DNA from: Panorpa germanica
Taxonomy: Eukaryota; Arthropoda; Insecta; Mecoptera; Panorpidae
NCBI GenBank assembly: GCA_963678705.1
Contig: OY783208.1
Location: forward strand, 21,726,207 to 21,790,206
Direction of reading: 5' to 3'
DNA length: 64,000 bases
The translations under genes were made by a program, and so were the position numbers. The notes under the pieces were generated by a model. It was not told where the DNA came from and ran no database searches. It saw nothing but the letters and a program-made list of their open reading frames with translations. This document shows, in pieces, positions 1-22,632 of this stretch (within the stretch, counting starts at the first letter, position 1; the number at the start of each line of letters is the position of its first letter).

Positions 1-1503
1 TCTACATATTTGTTCCAGACAATATTGACGATCCACAAATCCGTCATAAACAATTTGGTGCTTCGATGGAATCCAAATACGATGCAGCAGAATTCGGTAA
101 TCCGAACAGTACAGCTAGGACAATACGTCGCTAACTTAAGTCAAGATTATTTAAATATTTCGGAAAATGAATTACAATTAGCTGAAGAAAATGTCGTCCT
201 CAAAGTGAGCAGTTGTCTCCTTACTCATGAAGGGATTCTGGAATACTATAAGGAGGAGAGTTCTCTGGTTAAAGATGTCCTAAGAAGTGCTTATGAGGTT
301 TGTGCATTGTGTTAAAATGTTTGCCTATCCGAAGGAACTTGTCTGAAGATGATGAAATTGAATAAACTTAACGAATCAATGTTCTTTGCAGCCATTATTA
401 GAGCAAGCATTATTGCTAGTTAGTAGATTCGGTTTAAATGGACCAATCAGTGAACCAGTGATGTCATTTTGTTTATCCTGTTTCACAACATTGCAACATA
501 AAGTTGGACCTGCATTTACAAAAAGAGCTGTTAGTGAATTCATCAATGCAGCCAATAGGTAAAGACGCCATTTTCTTTCAACTCTTTGATTTGCGTTTGT
601 TTTCATTAAAATATTATTCATTCATATTTGTAGGGAACAACTGTCAAGCGCAAAATTGAATGCTGTGGCTAAGTTAATCAAAATGTTGCACCTGGTGATC
701 CTGTTACCTGGAAATGCCTACAAATGCTTTATTACGGATATAATCTCATTAGCTTTGGACCACGTGGCGCCGATTTTAACGCCCTCTGAAGATGCAGAGT
801 GCCATGATGCGGTCCTGTGTCTTCTAGGACTTTTTGATGCGTAAATATCATAATACAAATCCTGCCCCCTTATTTGGGGGAGTGCCTCAAACAATGCGTC
901 ATCAAATTCGCTGTTTTTGTCCCGGTCAACTGGACAAGGCTGTTGAATTTAAATTGATTTTAAACTCCAGTTACTCCTTGTTGGTCAATTTTGAGTTGAT
1001 TTCAATTAATTCACTTTATCAGGTCTTAAGCTAATTAAAGATTCTCACAATTAGGCCATTTAAAACTATTTAGAAAGTTGAAAAAACATTTTGTTGAGTA
1101 ATGGAATTTGTCAGAGTTCGGCACTGTTCAATGTTCTAAATAAAGTTTGGATTTCTAGCTAGATAGACATTTACCAGTCCGTATCTGTCTGAATTCTTAA
1201 GACAGTCTTGTCTTGGGGATTGGTTTGTGTTGTTATAAACATGTTTCTTTAAACAATTAAAGGATTCGTCCAATTTCTTCCAGGATTCTGCAAAACAAAT
1301 GGCAATATTTCTACAGGTCCCAAGTTTTGTTAGGGAATTCTCCCCTTCAATCTGAAATGTCGGAGGAACTGCAAAACGTGAACCAACTGGAATCTATTTT
1401 ACTAGCTTATGGTCGGGGGTTGATAGGGGGCGATCTCTCAGTTTTTCAGGCATGTCTCCAATCTTTAGACAAGTTAAATGACAAATGGAGGCTATACCAC
1501 AAG
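1..1503 (+). CDS. XPO6: Exportin-6 (partial, four 3'-proximal exons)
   Basis: This is part of exportin-6, the karyopherin that carries profilin-actin complexes out of the nucleus. Four exons join in frame: about 19-297, 392-558, 634-840 and 1284-1503. Donors are GTTTGT, GTAAAG, GTAAAT and GTAAAT, and acceptors end in TTTGCAG, TTTGTAG and TTCCAG. Recognisable stretches are ILTIHKSVINNLVLRW, EFINAANREQLSSAKLNAV and ILQNKWQYFYRSQVL, with LNDKWRLYHK at the end. They match the last third of the exportin-6 HEAT-repeat solenoid. The 5' part lies before the window. The last ~100 residues expected after LYHK were not found downstream, although the donor after that exon is good. The first exon boundary is a guess (TTCCAG at 13-18). 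The family call is fairly secure; whether this copy is a complete functional gene is not. Confidence 0.8.
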
Positions 1504-2938
1504 GTAAATAACTTGATGCTGCAAGTCAGGTGGTCAATTATTTAGCAATTGACTGCCCATCCCGTCAATTTAAACTTAAATCCAGCCCTGACCTTTTTAA
1601 CCCATATTGGCGTTTTTATTTTAATAAATATCCAAACATTGACGGAGATATATCTATTCAAAGTTTGAATTTCATTTTACTGCGTAATATTCTTGAAGTA
1701 ATGTTATTTATTTTTCGTTTTATGTCACGACATTATATTGAAACATTATGCTATAGCTTTGACGTTTAATTCTGCATCTCTTTTGCACTTCTCTTGTTTA
1801 ACAGAGATGGCAAACTGTCATATTGCGAATTGAATAAATTCAGTTATGGAAAGGTAAAAATGTATAAAATAAAACGTCACAAAATAAATGTTCAATATTC
1901 ATTTAATCAAAAATACAATTGAATTTATTTTCATCATTTACAATACAAAATAGTGTCAGGCATTTTTAAGGCTCCCTGGTTTTTCCGCATTTTCAATAAT
2001 CCATATTTTCTTGAGCTCTGAAAATGAAAATCCAATAATTTTAACGATTTCTCAAAGCGCTATATTTTCTAAACTAAGCTATCAGAAGCCCTTAAATAAA
2101 GAGCCCCACCTTGAACTAGCCTAAGTAGCCTAATTTGTAAATTACAGGGCTTTGAACAATCGTCAGAAGTCAGGCAAGCAGTTACAAAATAGCCCCCCCC
2201 CCCCTCTAAATCGTTATTAAGCTTTAATTTAATGAACTAATAATGAACTAGGGTGTTTGCAAAGTTTTGTCCCTTTAATTATCCTGGTTCTATTTAAAAC
2301 AAATCACATTTGAGATCCTGATAGGTAACTTTATCAGGACATTTCTAGAATTTAAGATGTTGTTCACAACACTAATTAAAGTGTGTCAAACCAATCTTTA
2401 ACAAAAGTAGAGTGGACTAAAGCAGATTTACACTGAATTGGTAGGTTGGCCTTAATTTGGTCGCAGCTGGACCATTTTAAGGTTACCGACCAGGCCACAG
2501 CCCTGGGTTCTGGGTTTTGGGTTCTGGGTTTAATAAAACTTAGTATTACTTGTTATAAATGGCCGTCAGTATTTTGGTGCTGGGGTTGTATCTCTTCTCA
2601 TTTTCGAACGCATGCTTTTGCCAATGGCTTTTCACTTTATTCCATTGGTTCATATGGTCAGCCAATAAAACGTCCTTGTCAATGGCAGGATTCGTTTCCT
2701 GCAACAAAGAATCATTAAATAACTATTTCTCCAAATTGCTGAACTCGTAGTTATCACAAAAGCCATGTGGACCGAACCGCATAAAGAGAATTATCAGCAA
2801 CTCGTTTCCCTTTAAATGGTCATGTGACCCAACTTATGCTATTTTAGGATGTGTTAAACAAAAGAAAATACAGGATTATGCGCCCCCTAGTTTAGCAGTA
2901 ACAATGAGTTCAGCAGCCTGTACTAAATCAAGACTTAC
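1504..2938. other. Gap between convergent XPO6 and LIN37, no coding exon found
   Basis: The terminal exons of both convergent genes were expected here and neither was seen on either strand. The stretch 1540-1830 resembles 63680-63960 and, reversed, 50480-50720. All three carry the same block with TTTGACGTTTAATTCTGCAT, so this is an interspersed repeat. A C-homopolymer lies near 2193. ORFs around 2446-2750 are low-complexity and look non-coding. Confidence 0.5.
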
Positions 2939-4287
2939 GTAGTCTAAATTAATGTTATTTTTGTCCCTATTCAAATGGAAGTCCAGCGGTGGAGGAATTC
3001 GGGATCCTGGTTTCCCAACAGGAGCTGGCAAACTAAAAACATCTGTAATGTTCTTTTCGTCGAACTCCATTTGGGAAATGTCAACTCTTTGAGGAGGCTC
3101 TACTTCAATTTCTTCAGGTGCGTCTTTTTCTTGTTTCATTCGCCTGTGTATTTAATCAATAAAATCAATAAAATCAATTTAATATATTTTAAAAAGAAGT
3201 CAAGACAATTGTTGATTGAACTTGATGTTAATAAATGTGTGTCGGCCATATTGATGACGTAACATGCAGTGGGATAGGTCAGTTATTTGTTATATGGACA
3301 TTTGAGGTTATGGTAGCCATCTTTATCTCTTTATAAATAAATTGCACAGTTTTATAGAAATTAGGACGTGGTCCAGATCTACTTACATTTTAGGCTTCAA
3401 CAATTTCGGCTCGTTAGCCATCCAAGCTCTGCAGACAGGGTACAACGGCGTGTTTTCCCTAAATTTAGCTAAATCTACACTTCTGTCAAAAAGTTTCATA
3501 ATGTACGTTTGCTGACATTCTGTGACACCTTGTCGCTTTCTTCTCCCCTTCAATAAGTTACTGGAAATATACGAGTATATAATAAATATTATCAATCTTA
3601 ATATATATAAATTACGTGTCACTGTGTTGTCCCCTATGGACTCCTTAACTACTTAACCGATTTTAATGAAATTTGTACACCGTGTCCAGTTTGATCCAAC
3701 TTGAAAGATAGGATACCTTACATCTCAATTTATTTATCTTATTGCTAATTATTTGTCTATTAATTATCTGTATATGACATATGACATCGGGCGACGATGA
3801 TGGTGACATCTGTTAACTAGATTGAGTAAATATTCTGTTGAGTAAATCGAAATCTGTTGACTAGATTGAGTAAATATTCAATAGATGGCGCTATGTAATG
3901 TAATATGACAAAAACATTAGTCACAGCAACGCGTGGCCGGGACAGCTAGTAAATTATGTAAATTGTATGTTATTTTATTTACTTTCGACTTGTTGTCGCT
4001 GTTGAGGTTGAGGTTGAGGTTGAAGTCACTGTTTTGTATTCCTCTTCTTCAGAAAGTTCGGATTCTTTGCTGTCTTCATCACTTCCCTCGATGATACCCT
4101 GCAGAGCCCCAGCTAAACGTCCCCTAGCAAGCAAAACATCATCCCCTACAAATAATTTACTATTGTTGAATAATACACATAACCTATAAATCACTCACAC
4201 ACACTTAGCTAATTATTAAATATGTTTATTACTTGTAATATTAGAATCACTGTCCTCTGATTTAATAGCGAAACGTCTTTTAGGCAT
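2939..4287 (-). CDS. LIN37: LIN37-like subunit of the DREAM/MuvB complex (3' end missing)
   Basis: LIN37 is a core MuvB subunit; with LIN9, LIN52, LIN53 and LIN54 it represses or activates cell-cycle genes in the nucleus. Four exons read on the minus strand: 4287-4233 (start MPKRRFAIK), 4145-3983, 3560-3387 and 3143-2939. All phases agree (1, 2, 2, 0) and donors are GTAATA, GTAAAT, GTAAGT and GTAAGT. The third exon holds the family signature [16 protein letters not shown] followed by [13 protein letters not shown]. The second ends in an acidic run and a Thr/Ser repeat encoded by a TCAACC microsatellite. The fourth has a conserved Pro-rich SRIPPPL. A perfect donor ends exon 4, so a C-terminal exon of about 40 residues (the basic Trp/Arg-rich tail in other LIN37 proteins) is expected. 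It was not found. Reading through that donor would give about 20 unrelated residues before a stop at 2876. Confidence 0.85.
3180..3345. repeat. Fragment of the GGGCTTGTGTCC MITE family
   Basis: The text shares ACTTGATGTTAATAAATGTG and the phrases around GTGGGATAGGTCAGT and ATTTGAGGTTATGGTAG with the copies at 27550-27782 and 50739-52704. It lies in the LIN37 intron between exons 3 and 4. Confidence 0.5.
3600..3951 (-). repeat. SINE-like interspersed repeat in a LIN37 intron
   Basis: The same ~350-bp unit occurs inverted at 35290-35644. On the minus strand it begins with CTAGCTGTCCCGGCCACGCG, carries TTCATTAAAATCGGTTAAGTAG, and ends in an AT-rich tail. It contains an internal direct repeat around ATTGAGTAAATATTC. 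CTAGCTG-CCCGGC starts are common in insect RTE-derived short repeats; that assignment is from memory of the family. Confidence 0.55.
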
Positions 4288-4375
4288 TCTTAACTATTTA
4301 AATGAAGTACACAACTGATTTAATTGTTAAATACTAATTAATACCAATTAATACATCGAATGACAACTGATAATG

Positions 4376-4822
4376 AGGTCACCAAAGTTAGCCCCTCAAA
4401 AATATTTTTTTTTCTATTTTCGACTTTTTTTCTATTAATTCGTTTGTTCATCGTTTGTTCTTAATTGTTCGCTGTTAATAATTGTTTGTTCCCCATTTAT
4501 TTATTTAAAAAAAATTAATTAAAAATATATCTTCAAGTTAGCCCCCCTATTGCAATCTTTAATATTTTTCCGTCAATAATGACTCGTAAATATTTATTTT
4601 CGATTGTTCGTGCATAAAATACATTTGTTCTCTTTCGAAATTACTCATTTTTTGTTTAATTAACTATTTTAATTAGTTGAATGTATGTTTGCAAAATTTG
4701 TGTATTGCGCATGCGTCAACCATACGTTTAAACTTTCTACGCGGTTGTTTTAATCGTGAAAAAAAAAATACAATTTTAAATCCTGAAGGAGCAATTAATT
4801 GGTATACAGTTTAATTAAAAAA
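4376..4822 (+). repeat. Left terminal inverted repeat of the Mutator-like element
   Basis: The repeat matches the reverse complement of 10632-11078 almost base for base by eye, apart from a one-base difference in a T run. It contains two copies of a short AAGTTAGCCCC-type motif (near 4385 and 4535), which could be transposase binding sites; that role is inferred. The outer end is AGGTCACCAAAG. Confidence 0.9.
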
Positions 4823-5256
4823 ATAAAAAAATAAACTAATAAAATAATAAACTAATAAATAAATAAAAATAAAAAAAAAAATATATTATTCATCATAATT
4901 TAATTAACGACCAAGGACTTTACACATATCATTTAATTATAAATAATTAAATACAAAGTCGCATAGAGGTTATGGTAGCTACGTGGTTGTTTACCGTGAA
5001 ATAAATGATTTTTCAGTTCTAAATTTATATATGTAAACATTGAAGCTAAATATGTAAATTATTACAAACAAAACTTTGAAAGTACAGGTAATTTTTACTA
5101 TAAAAATTAATTTATATTAATCACATTAGGCAGAGTATAACGACGATTAGTAGTTTGTTCAGTAAGTAATTGTAACCACTTTAAAAATCTTAATTATTTA
5201 AATGCTAATGAATTTCTTTATTTTTTCCAGAATATTGTGTGAAATATATTAATATA

Positions 5257-8200
5257 ATGCCAGCAATATCAGTAGTACCTGTTGATTTGGCAGTTAATGC
5301 GTTAATAAAGTATATAACATACTTTAATACTGATAAATTGCCAGAACATAGCTCGAGAGTATGGCAAGATATATCTGATGAATTAAAAGGATTGTGGAAA
5401 GTCCCAGCTGTAAGGATTAATGTACGGCAAAATAGAAGGAAAATTTTAACACTTGCTCGAGAAAAATGTGGGATTTTTATCCAGAATAATGAAAATATTT
5501 CCTCTAATTTGAATGTTTCAACTGCCAGTTCTGATAATTCTAATACTACAAATGATTTAAATGACAATGACAGTGATAATAATAATGAAAAAAATGGTGA
5601 ACTTGAATCTACTGTGAGTGACAACGATGATGAGTGTGAAGATTTCCACGTTACAATTACACGAGAGCAATGGAATCTAATGAAACATGACAAACCATTT
5701 ATTTATAATGGTCGCAAGTACTATGGTTTTGAACCTGGTGTGTGGACAAATATTGTTTCATTCGCTTTTTGGGAACAATACCGTCTCAAATGTGCTTTTG
5801 TATTTAAACGTGGTAAAATTAATGGAAGTAATAACTATGCAGTCATGAATGGACGATGTAAAGATCGCTCTTGTCTTAACTCTGTTCGTGGAATTATTAA
5901 AGATCCTCCTTTAGATGACGGGCCAGTTGTTATTACCATGAAGTGTAGGGATACACGTTATTCCAAGCATGCTGATGTAAAACGTCCTCTTAATGGTAAA
6001 AAACGTAAAGAAGTTCAGCCAAAATTACTACGTTCTGGTGTTCTAGGTTGGAGGAAGGAAGAAGCTAAAACCATTTTAAAACCTGGAGATACTGGATCGT
6101 CTTTTTTATACAATTCAAGCACACTTCACCAAGCTAAAAAAGAGGCGACAGATGAAGAACTTGGAATTCATTCTGATGATCGAAGAGATATGATATTAGC
6201 TATACGCAAGATGAATCAGGATCCATCGTATGTTAATTCTATTTTATGGATTGGTGATTCACCATTCTTTGTCTTCTATGCAACTCCAACACAATTTCAC
6301 ACTTACGCAGAATATAGGCGAATTCACAAACAACACTCATCAATAGAGATTGATGCAACTGGTGGATTAGTTAAAAAACTGTCAGATTCTCGAGATAAAA
6401 AAACTGGTCATATATTCCTGTATCAAATTGTTATTAATTTTGATCATACTTCGATTCCGGTTTATCAAATGCTATCAGAAAAGCATAGTGCAAAGTTTAT
6501 TGCCTTTTGGCTTTCTGAATGGGCAGAAAAAGTTAATTTACCACAGCAAGCAGTCTCTGATGGATCCCGAGCTCTTTTAAATGCAATGTCTGTTGCATTT
6601 AATGGTAAATCTTTAAAAGATTATATTAACTTTATGTTTGAAAGTGTAACCACCAGTGCTAATTTACAACCACGTACTTTCATTAGATTGGATGCAGCAC
6701 ACTTCCTTCATGCAGTTAGCAGTTGGAAATGTTTTCAAACTGCCCTGCATAAAATCGTAAAATCATTTTTTCTATACTGTGTCGCATTGATGATTGATTG
6801 TGAAGAACTATCTAACTTGGAGGAAATTTTTATGATGACATTAATAGTGTGTAGCACAGAGTTTGAAGATACAATCATTGCTATGGGTGACCGCGTGATG
6901 ACTCCAGGTGAAGCTAGAAAATATTTAGAAGAATTAGTGGCAAAACGGAATCCTGATCTTACTGTTATCGATTCTGTTGAAGTTGATCCTGATAAAACTG
7001 TAATTTTAGAAGAACTATCATCAAAAGCTACTAATGACAACGGGTGGTCAGTAGCTCTTGTAACATGGATTGAAAATCTTTGTAAAAAAGTTAATACAAC
7101 AATTTTTATTGGTCAAAAGCTTAACACTCATTATGTCCCAGGCCTGTATGCTGATCTCGTTGATAAGATGAAAGATTTTCCACTTTGGACAAAAGTATGC
7201 ACACCTAAGACTATGTCACGGCCAACTTCTTGTTACGTTGAAACAGACTTCAAAGACCTGAAAATGAATTTGAGAAAAAAAGTAAAATTACCTACGACAG
7301 TAAACAAGTTTTTAAAATTACATATTGCTGACATTTTAGGTGGAGTTAATATATTCCGATCAAAACTAACGAAATTTGTAGTCGATAATTCTTCCAACGA
7401 GTATCAGAAGAAATCAAAAGAAGAGAATGAGTATGAAAACTGGAAAGGATTCGGTAAAAATGAAACTGCGACAGATTATGATTGGGCAACAGATTACGGA
7501 AATGTGCCGGATCAGGTTGAACATAATGATTCAGCTACCGTGTCGGAGAATCCTATTGACTTGGTGGAAGATACGAATTTAGCAGAGAAAAATATTGATC
7601 AAAATGACTCTGTAACTGCATTCAACATTGGTGATGATCACAACTATAGCTCTATAAGTATTCAAGAAAAACATGAAGACTCAAATATAAACACTAGTAT
7701 TATTAATGAAAAAATCAACAGCTCTGATGAAGAACTATCATTTAAACATAAAACCAATCAAAATGATTCTGTGGTTTCGTTAGAGGATCAAAATGATTCT
7801 AGTGACAACCGAAATTTTGATGAAGACAAAAATTATTGCCTCGATATTAGTATCACTAGTGTAGAAAATCACGAAACTATTGATGTCGGATTATTAAATA
7901 CTGACTTTCAAATTGTTACTGTTACTTCTACTGATTCTCTAGATGATAGTATTTCTAATTTATCATCATCCACAATATATCTCGATAATGATAAAAAAAA
8001 TACTCATGAATTTTTGACAGTAAAACAAGATAGTGATCCTTTATCTTTAGCAATAGAAAACATGATGAAACAAAAAATGATGAAGAAAAAAAACGGTCAT
8101 TACTTCCAAAAATGTCCAGAAGTTGCTCTATTGAATAATTTAGTAGATGATGAAAAATCTGAAGGTACCAAAAAAAGAAAAGATTTTTTACTTCGTAACG

Positions 8201-9123
8201 GTAATAAAACCGGTCCAGTTAAATTTAAAGGAATTAAATGGACAGCATTGAATACTTGCCCCTTTGACTCAATAGTTCAAATTATCTTCACAGCAGCAAT
8301 CGATAATACTCATTATCGTCACTTCATAAATAATTCTGACCTTTCAATATTTAAATTTGTTAAAAGTTTCATAAAGACCGGAGCAACGCAGGAAATATAC
8401 GAACAACGAATGGCTATTTTACATCCTATTTTTGACACAAAAAAATTGGAGGAAAATAGTTTAAAAATCAACTTGGCTCCCTACATAAATTGCCAAGATA
8501 ACGTCATCAAGCTTTGGGAAAAATTACATGAAGCTGCACCAAGTGTTATTGAAACTACTTCATGCTCAAATAGTTTGTGTCAAATTTATACGCAAACTAT
8601 TCCAGCTATAAGTGCTAACCACAGAATAATAACAAGACATGGATTTAAAGCTCTTGAAAAAGCTTTACAATTTTATCACAAAATTTTCAACGTTCGTTGT
8701 CCATTTTGCTTTAAAGCAATGGCAACTCGTGTCACTGTTCCTCAAAAATATCTATTTATTGAATTAGATGTACGGGACGAAAAGCGCGGACCGAGAGGAA
8801 AAAGATGTAAATTAAGTGAGCTTCCACTTTATTTAAATTTGCAACTCGAAAATAGTGAGGAATCTAAAACTAATTTACGTTATAGGTATATTTATTACAC
8901 TTGTTAATATTCGTATTTTATGCATATTGTTGTAAATAACATCAAAAATTTATTTATTTTAAGAATATCAGGCGTTGTGGCGTTTATTGAGGGCCATTAC
9001 TTGGCTTATTGCAGACGACTAGGAGGTAATTGGCAGGAATACAACGATTTGTCAATAAAACCTGAATCTGTATCTGATCATGCCAAAGTTGAACTACACG
9101 CAGTGTTCTATATATTAGAATGA
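5257..9123 (+). CDS. MULE-type transposase with C-terminal USP (C19) deubiquitinase domain
   Basis: Two exons (5257-8885 and 8964-9123, donor GTATAT, acceptor TTTAAG) give 1262 residues. The start is the first ATG after an acceptor-like TTTTTTCCAG at 5230, so a 5' non-coding exon is likely. Order of parts: an N-terminal helical region; an acidic Asn/Asp-rich linker; a Cys/His segment (about 180-250) resembling WRKY/FLYWCH-type fingers; a DDE-like core with IEIDATGG (D366) and VSDGSRALLNA (D435), the latter typical of MULEs, then RLDAAHFLHAV; a long Asp/Ser-rich linker (about 730-930). The C-terminus looks like a full ubiquitin-specific protease: Cys box ALNTCPFDSIVQ (C1001), a zinc pair C1103/C1108 with C1148/C1151, and His box GHYLAYCRR (H1221) followed by WQEYND. 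The second exon supplies the His box, so splicing is needed for the complete triad. The third acidic residue of the transposase core could not be fixed by eye. Confidence 0.85.
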
Positions 9124-10631
9124 TTAATTCTTTGAAGAAGAAGCTAATTACCAATGAATATTGATTAAAATTATTATCAATACTTGAATTACTATTAGTA
9201 TCACTACTAAAATGGTGATATAAGGATTATCATTCTCGCTGAATTATTTGAAGGTATTGAACATCTCATAAGTTTTAATACACTGAAATATCTCCGATGG
9301 ACACATTAAAGGTGAATTAATTTTTATGTTTAATAATTTCAATATAAAATCATTATTTTTTTTTTATTCGTAAATTTTATTTATTTAAGGCATCAATAAG
9401 ATCGTTAAATTATTGAAGTTATATTAGAGCTAACTAAGCAAAAGGAAAAAACTATAAATCTTTTAAGTCATTATTCGCGTGATAAAATTATATTTGTGAT
9501 ATGATTATTAAACCTCATAAAATTTAATATTTTACAGAGTAAGCTTGTGCCAACGATGCTTTTATCAAAGAACTAACAAGACAACAAGATCCGAGATACA
9601 ATGAGGCTATCACTTTTTTTTTACTAATTACTACGTTTTACTAATTACTTTTTACTAATTAGATTTTAGGTAAAAAAAAATGTATAGTACGGGTAATAAA
9701 GTTATTATGAATATATTTAATAGAAAATGAATTTTTGTTTATATTTAATTTTATTTTTCTACTTGTCAATAAATTAATCAATAAATTTTTCTCTTTATTC
9801 GAATAAATTAATTCAACTATAATTGATCTTGGCTAATTATCGTGCAAACTTTGCGGTCAAAACATATCTGTGTATTTTATAAATACAGATATATTCCCAA
9901 TACTAATTTTGTTTTAATCTTTGATTGTAAAACGGGCTCTTAATGAATTTAGTTGTGACTTAATGCTTGAAAATCTCTATGATTAGTTTCTTAAAAGTGG
10001 TCGGTAACAATATAATTTTAGTTCATTTTAAATCTGGAAAAAAATTTATAAAAAAATATCAAGTGATAACTATAACTTATACAGCGTATCATTTAATCAT
10101 AAATAAAAAAATAATTCATTTTTATATAACAAACATTTATTATCTATAAGTGTGATTTAATCAACATTGATGAAATTTTTAATGAGACAAATAAATCTTT
10201 AATAAAGGAAATGGAAATTTAAAAAAAAAACTTGGATAGATTTTTCAATTTTCTTAATGCGGAACTTTTATTATTTCATTTTATTAATATTTAACCTTAT
10301 ATTTTTGTTAATGACAATAGACATTAATTTAGCTCTGGCAGATTCATACTCGTTATTATCCAGATCTTATACGATTTAGAGAATCTATAAAATTTTTGAA
10401 ATGTTATTTATACAGCAGAGGTTCTTTTCAGTAGGTCTTTATTAATATTTCAATTTTTTTTTGTTATTCGTACCTTCTAAAATTTCGAAAACATTTCTAA
10501 TTAAGTGATCCACTTTTTATAAATGCAGTTGAAATAAAAAAGTTATCATCATCTAGATATTATCAAATGTACATATTTTCATCATTCGATATACAAATTA
10601 TATTTTTATCATAAAAATAATTATCAATAAA
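9124..10631. other. Non-coding interior of the Mutator-like element
   Basis: Very AT-rich sequence between the transposase stop and the right inverted repeat. No ORF with a recognisable domain was seen. The small ORF near 9967-10149 is low-complexity. This presumably includes the 3' UTR and subterminal sequence of the element. Confidence 0.5.
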
Positions 10632-11078
10632 TTTTTAATTAAACTGTATACCAATTAATTGCTCCTTCAGGATTTAAAATTGTATTTTTTTTTTCACGAT
10701 TAAAACAACCGCGTAGAAAGTTTAAACGTATGGTTGACGCATGCGCAATACACAAATTTTGCAAACATACATTCAACTAATTAAAATAGTTAATTAAACA
10801 AAAAATGAGTAATTTCGAAAGAGAACAAATGTATTTTATGCACGAACAATCGAAAATAAATATTTACGAGTCATTATTGACGGAAAAATATTAAAGATTG
10901 CAATAGGGGGGCTAACTTGAAGATATATTTTTAATTAATTTTTTTTAAATAAATAAATGGGGAACAAACAATTATTAACAGCGAACAATTAAGAACAAAC
11001 GATGAACAAACGAATTAATAGAAAAAAAGTCGAAAATAGAAAAAAAAAATATTTTTGAGGGGCTAACTTTGGTGACCT
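10632..11078 (-). repeat. Right terminal inverted repeat of the Mutator-like element
   Basis: This is the reverse complement of the left repeat, ending GGGGCTAACTTTGGTGACCT and followed by the duplicated target CTGATAATG. The inner limit is set where similarity to the left repeat stops, just after the text matching GTATACAGTTTAATTAAAAA. Confidence 0.9.
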
Positions 11079-11446
11079 CTGATAATGACAGTTCAACTAT
11101 TTGCTGTTCATTTGATCTCTGGTTCATAACTCGGTGTTGTTTGTCAGTCATAGAAAGTGCTGCCATCTATGAGCATATTTAAATTAGGTTGTGAACTTAG
11201 GTTAGTTATTGACTCACGAACTGAATAGAATATAATAAGTAGTGTTATTTATTTCAAAATCATTGGATATTTGAGGGATTCATTTTTATTTATATATTTC
11301 AATACAATCCATTTTTTATTATATATTTATAATATTTAATTTATATTTGAAATAATATTCAAGATGGCGGCTTTACTTAACTCTTTCTATGGAAAGCGCG
11401 CGTTATTTGAATATTATTTTAGTAAATACATAAATTTGTAATAAAA

Positions 11447-11495
11447 AGGGGGGGGGGGGGAGAGAAAGAGAAAGAGAAAGAGAGAGAGAGAGATT
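11447..11495. repeat. Poly-G and (GA)n microsatellite
   Basis: A run of about 12 G is followed by GAGAAAGAGAAAGAGAAAGA and (GA)n. The mirrored position in the other arm (46303-46345) has the complementary (CT)n tract, so it predates the duplication. Confidence 0.85.
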
Positions 11496-12042
11496 TTCCG
11501 CTTTTCCTCAACTATTTAAGGCAATTTTTCCATTTTTTAAATATTAGTTTTAATTTTTTTTTATAAGCTCATTTGGGTCAAAACTTTGCAACCGGGTTTT
11601 AAATTATAACATCGTTGCAAAGTTTTGTCCCCACCGAGAAACAACTTACTAGATGAGCCGCCCAGAAGACAACGCGGTTAAGTCCATTGTTTAATATTTT
11701 CTGATTTTTGTAAATTTTAATGGAACAACTAAAATACTTTTTAATTATCATCCAGTTCATTAGTGAGACATCTCTTGTGCATTTATTAGTTGTCTGCCTA
11801 TTGAACCAGGTGTAGTGTTCGAAATGCTCAAACTTCGATTTTTCGAAGATGTTCCAATAATGAACTTAACATAATCTTCTAGGGTTTTAAAAAATTCAAT
11901 GAATTTTAAATTGTAGGCATGTTCCCTATTATTTGTGTTCTATATTTACGCTATTTAAATAAGTTAGTAGTCGCCTTTTGGACACCCTGTACTTTTAATA
12001 ATTGGCACATTAGTTTTACAAGTGGAATTTTTATTTAACTAT

Positions 12043-12048
12043 TTTATT
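12043..12048 (-). terminator. Poly(A) signal of copy A
   Basis: AATAAA on the minus strand about 70 bp past the stop codon of the protease-homolog/lectin gene. The equivalent AATAAA lies about 80 bp past the stop of copy B at 44958-44963. Confidence 0.5.
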
Positions 12049-12116
12049 TACTAATTAAATCCTCTAATTAATTCCACTGTGTTCTCTCTCTCTCTCTTTC
12101 TGTCTCGTGGTTCTGA

Positions 12117-22577
<10,461 letters not shown>

Positions 22578-22632
22578 TTTAAAATCTTTAGAATTCTTTT
22601 AATTTGTTTAAAATGTAAAAAGTTTCACTGCA

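Larger units (their letters stand above)
4376..11078 (+). mobile_element. Autonomous Mutator-like DNA transposon with USP-domain transposase
   Basis: A 6703-bp element is flanked by an exact 9-bp duplication, CTGATAATG, at 4367-4375 and 11079-11087. It has inverted repeats of about 447 bp (4376-4822 and 10632-11078) that look nearly identical, starting AGGTCACCAAAGTTAGCCCC. Nine-base target duplications and long inverted repeats fit the Mutator/MULE superfamily. The single gene inside (5257-9123) is intact, so the insertion is probably recent. The AT-rich stretch 9124-10631 has no convincing gene. The element sits 88 bp upstream of the LIN37 start codon, so it separates that gene from its former upstream DNA. 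Confidence 0.9.

Noticed and set aside
5205-5693. Long minus-strand ORF opposite the transposase start
   Set aside because: It lies antisense to the clearly coding transposase, is Ser/Leu-rich because of the Asp/Asn-rich coding strand, and has no domain.
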